DNA of 13,963 nucleotides. Source: Clostridia bacterium. Its GTDB lineage: Bacteria; Bacillota; UBA994; PWPR01. The position numbers and the translations under genes are program-made. The notes beneath the pieces are model-generated. The model made no database searches and was not told the origin of the DNA. It was given only the letters and a program-made list of their open reading frames with translations. Within the stretch, counting starts at the first letter, position 1. Every line of letters begins with the position of its first letter. The stretch covers positions 1 through 13,963 of the forward strand of contig PWPR01000186.1 of NCBI GenBank assembly GCA_003557085.1, given 5' to 3'. Below are positions 1-8,248 of the stretch, in pieces.

Positions 1-1917
1 ACTCCTGAAAATGAACCAATATACTTAATACAAGAGATATGGCCTGATGATTTTGTACCAGGCTGTAATTTTCATGATCAAAGATATAAGGAAGATTATA
101 AAACAGAAGTAAGAATTGTAATAGACGCTTTGCATGGCAACTTAGAAGAGATAGGAAGACCTTTTAGAGCATATGGAAACTATTCGGCAGATGTCAGTCC
201 ATATCTATTGGGCATTCTAATAGGTAGAGAGTTTGAGCCTGAAGAAGTAGAAAGTACAAATCTAAGAAGTCCTGAGTTTACAAGTCATATGGGTCAATAC
301 GTCTATATAGAAGAAGGAACACCTACAGAAGTATGGTTAGCAGAGCTTTGTGATTATACTCTTGCTTATGCTAACAATACTTATAATTGGCAATATCCAG
401 TAGGTTTTGTCAGTTGGCCTACTTTAGACCCTTTAACTCATCCAACAGAAAGAGAACCATTAGATGTTAGTGCTATTCCGGCTTATAACGATCGTGAAGA
501 GATTATTCATGACAGATTCAAAATAGGAAATGCTAACCTTGCAGGTTTCTTTGGAGCATATCATATTTATCCTAATTACCCAGACTTTATGAATAATGAG
601 CCTGGTTTTGCAGAGTTTAGTGATGAGTTAGGAACTTTTAGATATATAGGTTATTTGTCAGACTTTATTAATATCCATCCAAAATATCCTGCTATTGTGG
701 CAGAGTTTGGTATTTCAACTTCTCTTAATACAGCACATCTAAACCCAGATGGATTTCATCATGGGGGGATTTCTGAAGATGATCAAGGATGGATGATTGA
801 AAGAATGGTTAAAGCGATTATTGATCAAGAGTATGGGGGGGCAATTATTTTTGCTTGGGCAGATGAATGGGCAAAAAAAACTTGGAATACCGAGCCATAT
901 ATGGCACCTTGGGACAGAAATGTGCTTTGGAAAAACATGATGGACCCAGAGCAAAATTATGGCATTGTTTCAGTAGAACCAGACCATGAGCCATTTAGTG
1001 GACATTCTTATAAGAAAATTGAATACAATAATCAAAATGATGGAGTAGGAAGTATAAAATCACTGGAGCTAGATATTGATGAAGCATTTTTCTACTTAGC
1101 CTTAGGATTTGATAATGTACCTAAGGTAAATGATCAAGTAGATTGGAGTAAATTTAGTGTATATATTGGTATTGACACTCTAAAGAGAGATTTTGGAGAA
1201 TTCTATTTGCCAATAAAAACACCAAAACTAGCTTCAGGAGTAGAGTTTTTAGTAAAAATTGATTCACCTGATAAAGCTAAAATACAAGTAATACCACCTT
1301 ATAATCGTGCGAAATATTCTTTTGAAACAAAAAGACTGGAAAGAGGAGTTTTTGAAGATATTATCGCAGTTGTTAATCGCGAGAGAATAACTTTAGATGG
1401 CAGGAGATTCAAAGAATTAGTTAGTAATCAAAGCATATTAAACTATGGACAGTTTGATCCATTTAAAGATGAATATTACTCTCTAGCACATTGGTATTTT
1501 GATAACCAAAATCAGAAAATAGTAATGAGATTGCCATGGATGCTACTAGGAGTTACAGATCCATCTAGTGCAATGGTTTATTTTGATGATAGAAAATTCT
1601 TAAAAGATCCTGATTCAGCTAATTTTTTAACAGCATATGAAAGATGTGCTGATGAAATGCCTGATTTTAGCCCCGAGGGAGCAGCAGAGATTGAGACTTG
1701 GAATAGATTAAGATATACGCAAACAGATGGCTTTAAGTTTTATGTGGCCACTTATTCTGATCAAGTTCTAGATTTTCAACCAAGAAGTGATGGAGCTTTT
1801 ATAGAAGCAGAGCTATACATCTGGCAAGAGTGGGAAACACCTTCTTATAGATATCGTTACAAGAAGAGTTTCCAGATGCTTTCAGATTATTTTGAAAGTA
1901 TTAGGATGCCAGAATAG
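1..1917 (+). CDS. Glycoside hydrolase-like TIM-barrel protein with C-terminal sugar-binding-like domain (5' partial)
   Basis: The frame is open from base 1 without a stop, so the gene begins upstream of the window; the TTG at 130 is internal. The 638 visible residues fall into two parts. Residues about 1-330 look like most of a (beta/alpha)8 barrel of the clan GH-A kind, with strand-like segments YLIQEIW, LLGILIGREFEPE, VGFVSWPTLDP, GFFGAYHIYP, AIVAEFGIST and GGAIIFAWADEW. Glu235 in AEFGIST sits where the strand-7 nucleophile of such enzymes lies. The acid/base could be one of the glutamates in GREFEPE (77-81), but I see no canonical NE pair there. Residues about 345-610 are beta-rich and resemble the DOMON/CBM9-like modules of glucan-active enzymes. 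Its stop is 12 bases before the next gene, so the two are co-transcribed. The role in an extracellular or envelope polysaccharide is inferred from fold and neighbours; the exact GH family is not recognised. Confidence 0.7.
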   Translation, partial: TPENEPIYLIQEIWPDDFVPGCNFHDQRYKEDYKTEVRIVIDALHGNLEEIGRPFRAYGNYSADVSPYLLGILIGREFEPEEVESTNLRSPEFTSHMGQYVYIEEGTPTEVWLAELCDYTLAYANNTYNWQYPVGFVSWPTLDPLTHPTEREPLDVSAIPAYNDREEIIHDRFKIGNANLAGFFGAYHIYPNYPDFMNNEPGFAEFSDELGTFRYIGYLSDFINIHPKYPAIVAEFGISTSLNTAHLNPDGFHHGGISEDDQGWMIERMVKAIIDQEYGGAIIFAWADEWAKKTWNTEPYMAPWDRNVLWKNMMDPEQNYGIVSVEPDHEPFSGHSYKKIEYNNQNDGVGSIKSLELDIDEAFFYLALGFDNVPKVNDQVDWSKFSVYIGIDTLKRDFGEFYLPIKTPKLASGVEFLVKIDSPDKAKIQVIPPYNRAKYSFETKRLERGVFEDIIAVVNRERITLDGRRFKELVSNQSILNYGQFDPFKDEYYSLAHWYFDNQNQKIVMRLPWMLLGVTDPSSAMVYFDDRKFLKDPDSANFLTAYERCADEMPDFSPEGAAEIETWNRLRYTQTDGFKFYVATYSDQVLDFQPRSDGAFIEAELYIWQEWETPSYRYRYKKSFQMLSDYFESIRMPE

Positions 1918-1929
1918 AAGGGGTATGAG

Positions 1930-3081
1930 ATGAAAAGAAAATATATACTCTTAATTTTATTGATAATAATCGCAATTTTTATAATCATCTGGTTTATATT
2001 GCCTAAAAGGCCCATTGCTATCCATGTTCATGATAAAACTGTTCCAGAACCAGTAGATTATAGAGAACATAAAGAGCTGTTTTACTTGGCAAAGCATTAT
2101 CGCTTTACTGATGGACAAGGTAGATTTATGGACTATACTACTGATTATAGTGGTTTTCATCCAGAGGATGACAATAGAAAAGAGAGACTTACTCATGAAC
2201 TTATTGGAAATGCTAGATTACTTTATTTAGCTGATACATATGGTATTTATGACTATGAAGATGGGTTAATAAGATATGAAGAGAGACTTCCATATGAGCT
2301 TATTGATATTGATTTGCTTTTTGGTGGTTTTAATCAAGAAGAAGTAGATGTTATTGAAGAGTTTGCTAATAATCCAGACAATATTATCGTAGGAGAGCAT
2401 AATGTGTTTGGATATCCTACTTATATCTATGAAAATGCCTCAACAAGGTTGCAAAACCTATTTGGGGTGACTTATGGCGGATGGTTGGTAAGGTATTATG
2501 AAGAGCTTGAAGAAGTAGCATATTGGGTTAAGTTATTATATACAAGAATTTACGGTAGAGAATTTGACCTAAAAGGTCCAGCTATTGTTGTAGTTAGAGA
2601 AGACTCAAATAGAGCAGGATGGTTTGGAGAACTGCTAATTTTCCAAGATGAAGATTTTGTTAGACAATATCCTACAGTGAACATTGAAAAAGAACACTAC
2701 TTGACCAAAGGAGCCACAACAAGAGTGCCTTATTTATATTGGGTGGAGGTGTTAGAAGTTACTAATCCACAAGCAGAAGTTTTAGCATATTATGAGTTTC
2801 CACTGAGAGAATCTGCTTTAGAAAGACTAAAGAACAGAGGCATTGAACCTCTGATCCCTGCTTTTATATATTTAGATGAACCTGGATATGCAAAGAGGAT
2901 ATATTTCTCTGGAGACTTTGTTGACCAAATTCCAGCACTACTGCCACATTGGCTTACTTATAGTGTCGGCATTCAAAGAGCAATAACATATTTGCCTGGG
3001 GTACCTCCTCAATTTAGCTTCTATTTTAGGTGGTATGCTCCTGTGCTAAAAAACATATTAGAACTAGCGGTAATCAATTAA
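1930..3081 (+). CDS. Membrane-anchored protein of unknown function, partner of the glycoside-hydrolase-like gene
   Basis: This is a 383-residue protein. One N-terminal hydrophobic helix (about residues 5-25, after MKRK) makes it a signal-anchored protein with a large outside domain. Start: AAGGGG at 1918-1923 lies six bases before the ATG. Only 12 bases separate it from the upstream gene. The outer part has alternating strands and helices, with segments such as ELIDIDLLFGGF (123-134), DNIIVGEHNVFGYPTY (150-165), GPAIVVV (216-222) and RIYFSGDFVDQ (323-333). That layout recalls a glutamine-amidotransferase-like or Rossmann-like fold of the kind seen in glycosidase accessory domains, but I see no catalytic Cys/His/Glu triad and do not recognise the family. 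It contains no cysteine. From context it may assist synthesis or turnover of the same surface glycan as its neighbour. It ends one base before the convergent deacetylase gene. Confidence 0.7.
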   Translation: MKRKYILLILLIIIAIFIIIWFILPKRPIAIHVHDKTVPEPVDYREHKELFYLAKHYRFTDGQGRFMDYTTDYSGFHPEDDNRKERLTHELIGNARLLYLADTYGIYDYEDGLIRYEERLPYELIDIDLLFGGFNQEEVDVIEEFANNPDNIIVGEHNVFGYPTYIYENASTRLQNLFGVTYGGWLVRYYEELEEVAYWVKLLYTRIYGREFDLKGPAIVVVREDSNRAGWFGELLIFQDEDFVRQYPTVNIEKEHYLTKGATTRVPYLYWVEVLEVTNPQAEVLAYYEFPLRESALERLKNRGIEPLIPAFIYLDEPGYAKRIYFSGDFVDQIPALLPHWLTYSVGIQRAITYLPGVPPQFSFYFRWYAPVLKNILELAVIN

Positions 3082-3082
3082 G

Positions 3083-4672
3083 TTAATTTATAGGAATCCC
3101 GGCTAGCTCAAAAGCTTCACTTGGAGTCACAATTCGTATGTCATTTTTCCTATAGCGTAAGTAATAAATTAATTGCTCAAACTCTTGAGTGCCAAATGAA
3201 TATCTATCATCAGCTGGATCTTCTATCCTATGGAATAATAATCCTATCCATTGATTGTTCAAAATGGCATTGTCAATATAAGTTCTAATTGTTTGAAAAC
3301 TTGTTTCATTTGTAATTTCATAGAATCCTAAATTATAGCGATCAAAAGGAAACTTATCATAAGTCTCGGGCACATGCCTAGATGATATTGAGGTTTCCTT
3401 TATTACTTTTAAAACCCTATCATTTACTACAGAATATGGCACAACAAAGTGATAGCCTCCAAAAGCATCAAATTCACTAATAAAGTTAAAATTAAGTTCG
3501 ATCTCACGTCTAATTTCTTCTTCCGTTAACATAGTTAAATTTGCATGGGTGTAGCTATGGTTAACAATCTCCCATCCTCCAGCTCTCATTCTTCTAATTT
3601 GCTCTCTGCTTAAGTATCTCTCAGTTCCAACTAATGACCCGACTACTCCAACTGCCCCAGATATAGAGGGATCTATCCTGTTAGTTATTTGAAATGCATT
3701 AGTGTAATTATCTTCCCAACCATCATCAAACCAAAGAGTTACCATTGGAGCGATACTATTAAAAGCTGAAAGTTTCTTTGTTTCAAAGCTAAAAGTAGTT
3801 CCGTCTCTCGCTTGAAAAGCAAACCTAAAATGCCTTATATTATTCCAGCTAGGATTGCCTTGGCCAACACTAAACTGATCTTTTCTGATGATAGCATATC
3901 CGTTATTTGCAATAACATCAGGAGTTATATCATAATAAAAGTAATTATTATGCTCTGAGTCAGTTGAAAAATACACACTTATCCAAGAAACATTGCTTGG
4001 ATTAACAGCATTGAACTCAAGATAAACTGAATCAAGATTTTGAGGTAATGAAATAGGTGAAGAGAAGTCAGTAAATTGACCCTGACTTGTACGTGCTGAG
4101 CCAAAGTTTTCCCAAGTCTCTAATACTCTATAGCCTTCTCTTTTATTTACAAGACTATACATGTCTTCATCTTTGTCATTAATCCTCGCTATTAGCTCTA
4201 TGTCAGGACGACTTTTTATCATTCGCTCGATAAAAACTGTCCTAGAACTCCCTTCCCAAAATACTAAAGAACCTAAAGCTTCAGAAATAAATCTTAGAGG
4301 AACCATAGATCTTCCATTTAGTAAAATTGCACTAGTTCCCATATCTACTTGAGATGTTCTTAGTCCATCATTTATAGTAGCAAATCGATTGTTAATAGGA
4401 ATTTTTATTGTATTACCTTCAAATTCTATTATTACCTCACGCTTACCTTCATCCCAGCTAACTATGCCACCTAGTTCTTGGCTAACAAATCGTATAGGTA
4501 CTAAAGTGCGAAAATTACTATCAATGATAGGTCTTTGGTCAGGAAAGCTTACTAATCGAAACTGCTCAATAACCACATTGATTCGATCTTCAGCAGACAC
4601 ATTTATATTTGGAGTAACAAAAGCAGTAAGCAAAATTGAGACTATGATAAATACAATTAGTTGCTTTTTCAT
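3083..4672 (-). CDS. Secreted polysaccharide deacetylase with copper-amine-oxidase N-type domain
   Basis: This 529-residue protein probably removes N- or O-acetyl groups from an extracellular glycan. Residues 1-27 are a signal peptide (hydrophobic core, then NVSA before E28). Residues about 45-150 hold the repeated copper-amine-oxidase N-domain motif, RTLVPIRFVSQELGGIVSWD followed by the sister copy RSMVPLRFISEALGSLVFWE, a common cell-wall attachment module in Clostridia. Residues about 180-305 look like a beta-sandwich of carbohydrate-binding type. Residues about 308-525 are a NodB-like deacetylase: motif 1 is FDDG (315-318, base D316 and metal D317), motif 2 is HSYTH (372-376, metal H372 and H376), and LLFHRIED (478-485) supplies the last conserved His, H481. 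The usual Arg of motif 3 is absent; VPYS (411-414) takes its place. Start: AGGAGG at 4685-4680 lies seven bases upstream. It follows the GH16 gene by 35 bases, so the two form an operon. Confidence 0.88.
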   Translation of the reverse strand: MKKQLIVFIIVSILLTAFVTPNINVSAEDRINVVIEQFRLVSFPDQRPIIDSNFRTLVPIRFVSQELGGIVSWDEGKREVIIEFEGNTIKIPINNRFATINDGLRTSQVDMGTSAILLNGRSMVPLRFISEALGSLVFWEGSSRTVFIERMIKSRPDIELIARINDKDEDMYSLVNKREGYRVLETWENFGSARTSQGQFTDFSSPISLPQNLDSVYLEFNAVNPSNVSWISVYFSTDSEHNNYFYYDITPDVIANNGYAIIRKDQFSVGQGNPSWNNIRHFRFAFQARDGTTFSFETKKLSAFNSIAPMVTLWFDDGWEDNYTNAFQITNRIDPSISGAVGVVGSLVGTERYLSREQIRRMRAGGWEIVNHSYTHANLTMLTEEEIRREIELNFNFISEFDAFGGYHFVVPYSVVNDRVLKVIKETSISSRHVPETYDKFPFDRYNLGFYEITNETSFQTIRTYIDNAILNNQWIGLLFHRIEDPADDRYSFGTQEFEQLIYYLRYRKNDIRIVTPSEAFELAGIPIN

Positions 4673-4707
4673 CAGAGGACCTCCTAGATTGATTTTTTAG
4701 TATAATA

Positions 4708-6261
4708 TTAGTATTTTATCCACTCTGCTAAAAACTCTAAGTCTCTATCAGCAGGGCCACCCTCAACCCAATTGGGATACCAGCTATTCACCATTAAATA
4801 CATAGGTTCATGAGGATATCCTGCAGTGAATCTTACTATAAATTGATCATTTACAAAGTAATCTAGTCTATCAGGATAATAATCAAATCTGTAATTATTA
4901 AATGAAGTAGTAGGGTCAAAAGGAAATACCCCAAAATATTCATTACGCTTAGCACCGTTTGCATAGGTTGTTAAAAAATAGTCGCCGCTTTTTTGGTTAT
5001 AAATTTCAATATCTATTTCAAAATAATAATCTGGTGCTTTATACATAAAAAAACCTGTAATAGACCCTGGCGCATTGGGTAGTTTCATTCTTATTTCATA
5101 AGATCCGTAACCCATTAACTCTCTAGATTGCAACTCTCCACTATCAAAAGAGTGTGCAGGCATAATAAGTTTCAGCTTTCCATCCTCAACCTTTACATAA
5201 TTAGGATTAAAGGTTGTACGTCCTAACTTGTGAGTAGAGCTTTTCCAAAGAGAAAAATCAAGAAACTCGAAGTCTTCTTGCTTATTATATATTCTTATTA
5301 AATCAACAGCTTCCAAATAAGTAAGCCTAGTTGAATTAACACTTCCAGGAGATTCATCCCACAAAGAGAAGACAAATCTATAATGCCCACTCATCAGTTT
5401 ATCTGGTATTTGCCAATGAAATTCAATATTTTCTGTTCCTTTGCTAGAAACCTTGATATGTTTGGCAGGAATGTCATGCCATTTACCTGCAGCATTTTGA
5501 TAACTAATTCCTGCCCATATTGAAACTTCACTATTATCATTGTTTACAATTTCTGCACTAAAATCTATCTGATCTCCAGCGTAGTAAGTTCCAGTTGGCA
5601 CTTGATAATTGCTAATCTCTAATTGATGCGAGTCTTCTAAAATTAAAACAGGTATATGTTTATTATGATCATATACTAGTGCATTTAATATCTCATATGT
5701 CTGCTGTTTTGTTAGATTGGCATTTAAGTCATTATAGTTAAAGTCAAATGGCAATAAACCAAGGGTATAAGCATTTAGTAAATAGTTAAATGATGAGTGA
5801 TTTTGATTAATACTTACTACTTGGCTAAGTGACTCTCTGTAATACTCAAGATTGCTGGGTAGGCGATCTTGGGCGTTTGCATGAGCTGCCTTTATAAATA
5901 GCTCAAGAGCATCAGCTACTGTAATTAAGCTGTTTTCATCAATCTGTCTTATGTTTACACCACTAAGCCATGTAGATTGCCTAGCGTTTTGATTAATGTC
6001 TTCTAGCCATGTGCTATTTAAGCTTGTTCTCTGCCAATTACTAAAAGTAACTCCAATAGATGCTATAAGCTCTAGATAAGTAATTGGACTTCCACCAACT
6101 AAGTCAATTCTCTTATTTGATAAGACTACATAATTATCAAGATCACCTTTAATTGGTAAGGTATCAGGTGAGACTTCATTTCTAGGAAAGTTTTGATACA
6201 AGGCTAAAAAGACAAATATAATAATAATTAGTGCTAACAAGTTTTTTATCTTAAGATCCAT
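4708..6261 (-). CDS. Membrane-anchored GH16-family glycoside hydrolase with degenerate SLH-like N-terminal region
   Basis: This 517-residue protein is an endo-acting glucanase or galactanase candidate on the outer face of the membrane. Residues 8-22 are a hydrophobic anchor without a clear cleavage site. Residues about 40-200 contain two stretches resembling S-layer homology repeats (LITVADALELFIKAA at 112-126; YTLGLLPFDFNYNDLNANLT then QQTYEILNAL at 165-194), much degraded. Residues about 215-325 are a beta-sandwich. Residues about 330-517 are the GH16 jelly roll, with the active-site strand EIDIE at 415-419: nucleophile E415, D417 and acid/base E419. This is the ExDxE form without the beta-bulge. 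The flanking GYGSYEIRMKLP and the C-terminal W-rich strands fit the family. The start is the only sensible ATG, but its Shine-Dalgarno is poor (AGGT about 13 bases upstream), and an in-frame stop lies immediately upstream. It is first gene of the minus-strand pair. The substrate cannot be read from the sequence. Confidence 0.85.
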   Translation of the reverse strand: MDLKIKNLLALIIIIFVFLALYQNFPRNEVSPDTLPIKGDLDNYVVLSNKRIDLVGGSPITYLELIASIGVTFSNWQRTSLNSTWLEDINQNARQSTWLSGVNIRQIDENSLITVADALELFIKAAHANAQDRLPSNLEYYRESLSQVVSINQNHSSFNYLLNAYTLGLLPFDFNYNDLNANLTKQQTYEILNALVYDHNKHIPVLILEDSHQLEISNYQVPTGTYYAGDQIDFSAEIVNNDNSEVSIWAGISYQNAAGKWHDIPAKHIKVSSKGTENIEFHWQIPDKLMSGHYRFVFSLWDESPGSVNSTRLTYLEAVDLIRIYNKQEDFEFLDFSLWKSSTHKLGRTTFNPNYVKVEDGKLKLIMPAHSFDSGELQSRELMGYGSYEIRMKLPNAPGSITGFFMYKAPDYYFEIDIEIYNQKSGDYFLTTYANGAKRNEYFGVFPFDPTTSFNNYRFDYYPDRLDYFVNDQFIVRFTAGYPHEPMYLMVNSWYPNWVEGGPADRDLEFLAEWIKY

Positions 6262-6544
6262 AATTTAATTACTTACCTAGCTCAGCCAGATAAGATTCTC
6301 CTTATATTAGTTAATAATTTATAAAATAGTCTAGTTATAGGTTTTTGCACTATAAGTTCTCTTAAATTGAATAGAATAAAAATTAGTACTAAGTATATAT
6401 ATTTTACACTAAAAATCGAAGATAGGCTATTTTTATAATTAAGCTAGTCAACAAATTAAGTTAAAATTAAATATTCTGAATATTATTTATTATCCAAGAA
6501 ACAAACAGTTTTAAATGATTCAGATATATATTATCTTTGTGCTA

Positions 6545-6553
6545 TGCTATGAT
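6545..6553 (+). promoter_or_regulatory. Extended -10 promoter for the adenylyltransferase operon
   Basis: TGCTATGAT is an extended -10 element: TG, one base, then TATGAT (five of six matches to TATAAT). The -35 position about 17 bases upstream (around 6525-6530, an AT stretch) has no good match, as is usual for extended -10 promoters. Transcription would start near 6560, giving a leader of about 22 bases before the ATG at 6582. The identical nine bases occur in the TetR promoter at 12185-12193. Confidence 0.6.
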
Positions 6554-6569
6554 ATATAAAAATGTATAT

Positions 6570-6576
6570 AGGATGG
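6570..6576 (+). promoter_or_regulatory. Ribosome binding site fixing the adenylyltransferase start
   Basis: AGGATGG lies five bases before the ATG at 6582. No comparable site precedes the upstream in-frame ATG at 6537, which also lies upstream of the predicted -10 box and so would not be in the transcript. Confidence 0.75.
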
Positions 6577-6581
6577 TTCAG

Positions 6582-7463
6582 ATGAGAAGTGATTGCACAG
6601 TAATGAGCAAAATTATAAAATTTGCCAAAGAGAATAAAAGTATAAGAGCTGTATATATGAATGGATCTAGGACAAATCATAATGCTCCAAGTGATATTTT
6701 TAGGGACTTTGACATTGTCTATGTAGTAGAAGACATAAAGCCTTTTAGAATAGATAAATCTTGGATTAATTATTTTGGGGACATTCTCATTATGCAAGAG
6801 CCAGACTTAAACGATAAGCTTTTGGGTAGAAGTGTTAGTATTGATGAGAGATATGCCTTTATGATGCTTTTTAGCGATGGTATTAGAATAGATTTGTCCT
6901 TCCAAAGCATCAGTAAAGCTAAAAGAGCTATTCTAGAAGATAAGTTAGTATTAAAATTGTTAGATAAAGATCAATTACTACCAAGTTTAGGTTATCCAAC
7001 TGATATTGATTACCATATAAAAAAACCTAGTGAAGCAAGATTTACTACCAGATGTAATGATTTTTGGTGGTGTATGCAAAATGTTGCCAAAGGTTTATGG
7101 AGAGATGAAGTTCCTTATGCAATGGAAATGTTTAATAGTATTATCAGGATGCACCTTAATGAAATTATTGACTATTATATAGGTATAGAATATAACTTTT
7201 CGGTAGCTAGTGGAAAGATGAAAAAATATTTTAAGCGCTACTTACCAAAAGAGTACTACGATAGATATTTAGCGACATATTCAGATGCCAAAGCAGACAA
7301 TATTTGGAACGCAATATTTGTAGCGTGTGACTTGTTTAGTGACTTAGCACAAACTGTAGCAAGCAATTTAAACTTTAACTATAACATGTCAGAAGAGAAA
7401 GCAATGAGAAGTTATTTAGTAGCAGTAATGAAGCTTGACGAGAAGTCAGACAAAATTTTTTAA
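6582..7463 (+). CDS. Aminoglycoside 6-adenylyltransferase family protein, ANT(6)-like
   Basis: This 293-residue protein belongs to the AadE/AadK nucleotidyltransferase family, whose characterised members transfer AMP from ATP to the 6-hydroxyl of streptomycin. The start at 6582 gives MRSD, which aligns with the usual MRSE-type N-terminus of the family and matches its normal length of about 285-300. The nucleotidyltransferase core is visible: GSRTN (28-32) followed by FRDFDIVYVV (40-49), with metal-binding acids D42 and D44, and a third acid in IDLSF (D104). NDFWWCMQNVAKGLWRD (159-175) and the helical C-terminus also fit the family. It is first of four genes, with a 20-base gap to the next. 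Base composition matches its neighbours and no mobile element is nearby, so it looks resident rather than recently acquired. Its true substrate may not be an aminoglycoside, given the operon partners. Confidence 0.88.
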   Translation: MRSDCTVMSKIIKFAKENKSIRAVYMNGSRTNHNAPSDIFRDFDIVYVVEDIKPFRIDKSWINYFGDILIMQEPDLNDKLLGRSVSIDERYAFMMLFSDGIRIDLSFQSISKAKRAILEDKLVLKLLDKDQLLPSLGYPTDIDYHIKKPSEARFTTRCNDFWWCMQNVAKGLWRDEVPYAMEMFNSIIRMHLNEIIDYYIGIEYNFSVASGKMKKYFKRYLPKEYYDRYLATYSDAKADNIWNAIFVACDLFSDLAQTVASNLNFNYNMSEEKAMRSYLVAVMKLDEKSDKIF

Positions 7464-7483
7464 ATCTAGGAGGAAGTAAACTG

Positions 7484-8248
7484 ATGAAAAAAGAGTTCCC
7501 AATATTAGAGTTTGATTGTAGCCGCGATGTGATAATTGACCCACAGAAACATTTCAAGAAGCTTGATATTCCCAAAGCTTGTGTTATTACTTTTTTTAGA
7601 GATGTCATCCAAGACATGTTTTTAAGAAAGAGACTTGTCCAAGTAGCAAATATTCATTCAGAAACTGTTGATATCCCTGTATATAAAACAGAGTTGAATG
7701 GTGAAGAAATTTGCTTAGTACAAGGATACCTAGGCTCTGCTGGAGCAGCAGCTCAATTGGAAGAGCTAATTGCGATGGGGTGTGAAAAGTTTATTGTGTG
7801 TGGTGGAGCTGGGGTATTAGTAAAAGATACAAAAGTTGGGGATTTAATATTGCCAAAGAGTGCTGTTAGAGCAGAAGGAGCCTCATATCATTATTTAGAG
7901 CCATCAAGAGAGGTTAAGATGAATGAAGAAGCTTTCAACCATTTAACTAGTGAACTAAAGCTAAGAGGTATTCCCTTTAGAGTTGGTAAAACATGGACAA
8001 CAGATGCGTTTTATAGAGAAACAAGAGGAATAGTAGATATTAGAGTAGAAGAAGGATGTATAGCAGTTGATATGGAAGCGGCAGCATATTTTGCAGTTGC
8101 AGAGTATCAAAACGTAGTGCTAGGCCAAATATTATATGGTGGCGATGATTTGAGTGGCGAAGAGTGGGATTCTCGTAAATGGAAGAGAGAAGATATTAGA
8201 AGAAACTTAGTGGAACTCTCTATGGATATTTGCTTGAAAATGAAGTAA
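7484..8248 (+). CDS. Nucleoside phosphorylase family protein (PNP_UDP_1)
   Basis: This 254-residue protein is of the NP-I family, which splits nucleosides to a base plus ribose 1-phosphate (phosphorylases) or ribose (nucleosidases). Visible signatures are LGSAGAAAQLEELIAMG (83-99), the glycine-rich FIVCGGAGVL (103-112), VGDLILP (118-124) and the sugar-binding VDMEAAAYFAVA (195-206), where Met197-Glu198 would contact the ribose. YGGDDLSGEEWDSRKW (218-233) near the end is also seen in bacterial uridine/purine phosphorylase-like proteins. Which base it takes cannot be read from the sequence. Start: AGGAGG (7468-7473) ten bases before the ATG. Its stop overlaps the next start as TAATG, so it is translationally coupled to the Nmad3-like gene. 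That suggests the two proteins are needed in fixed proportion, an inference. Confidence 0.85.
   Translation: MKKEFPILEFDCSRDVIIDPQKHFKKLDIPKACVITFFRDVIQDMFLRKRLVQVANIHSETVDIPVYKTELNGEEICLVQGYLGSAGAAAQLEELIAMGCEKFIVCGGAGVLVKDTKVGDLILPKSAVRAEGASYHYLEPSREVKMNEEAFNHLTSELKLRGIPFRVGKTWTTDAFYRETRGIVDIRVEEGCIAVDMEAAAYFAVAEYQNVVLGQILYGGDDLSGEEWDSRKWKREDIRRNLVELSMDICLKMK

Larger units (their letters stand above)
6262..6581. other. Divergent intergenic region, AT-rich
   Basis: About 320 bases separate the start of the GH16 gene (minus) from the start of the adenylyltransferase gene (plus). The region is very AT-rich and holds no credible gene on either strand. The right end carries the extended -10 promoter of the plus-strand operon. 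On the minus strand the best promoter candidate is weak: TTCGAT (6420-6415), a 17-base spacer, then TATACT (6397-6392), which would leave a leader of about 125 bases for the GH16 transcript. An AAGGAGA at 6305-6299 (minus) looks like a ribosome binding site but no start codon follows it at a usable distance. I found no clear operator palindrome, riboswitch or terminator. Confidence 0.6.

Noticed and set aside
130..132. TTG at 130 as the start of the first gene
   Set aside because: The frame is open and protein-like back to base 1, including a barrel strand, so the gene is truncated by the window edge.
4161..4700. Plus-strand open frames at 4161-4352 and 4389-4700
   Set aside because: Both lie antisense inside the deacetylase gene, whose domains are clear, and neither has family features.
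6299..6305. AAGGAGA on the minus strand, resembling a ribosome binding site for a short upstream gene
   Set aside because: No ATG, GTG or TTG follows within a usable distance.
6537..6581. Upstream start of the adenylyltransferase at 6537
   Set aside because: It lies before the predicted -10 box, has no ribosome binding site, and the family N-terminus begins at the ATG at 6582.
8230..8247. TTG start of the Nmad3-like gene at 8230
   Set aside because: The ATG at 8248 gives the family N-terminus and the common TAATG coupling; the TTG has no ribosome binding site.
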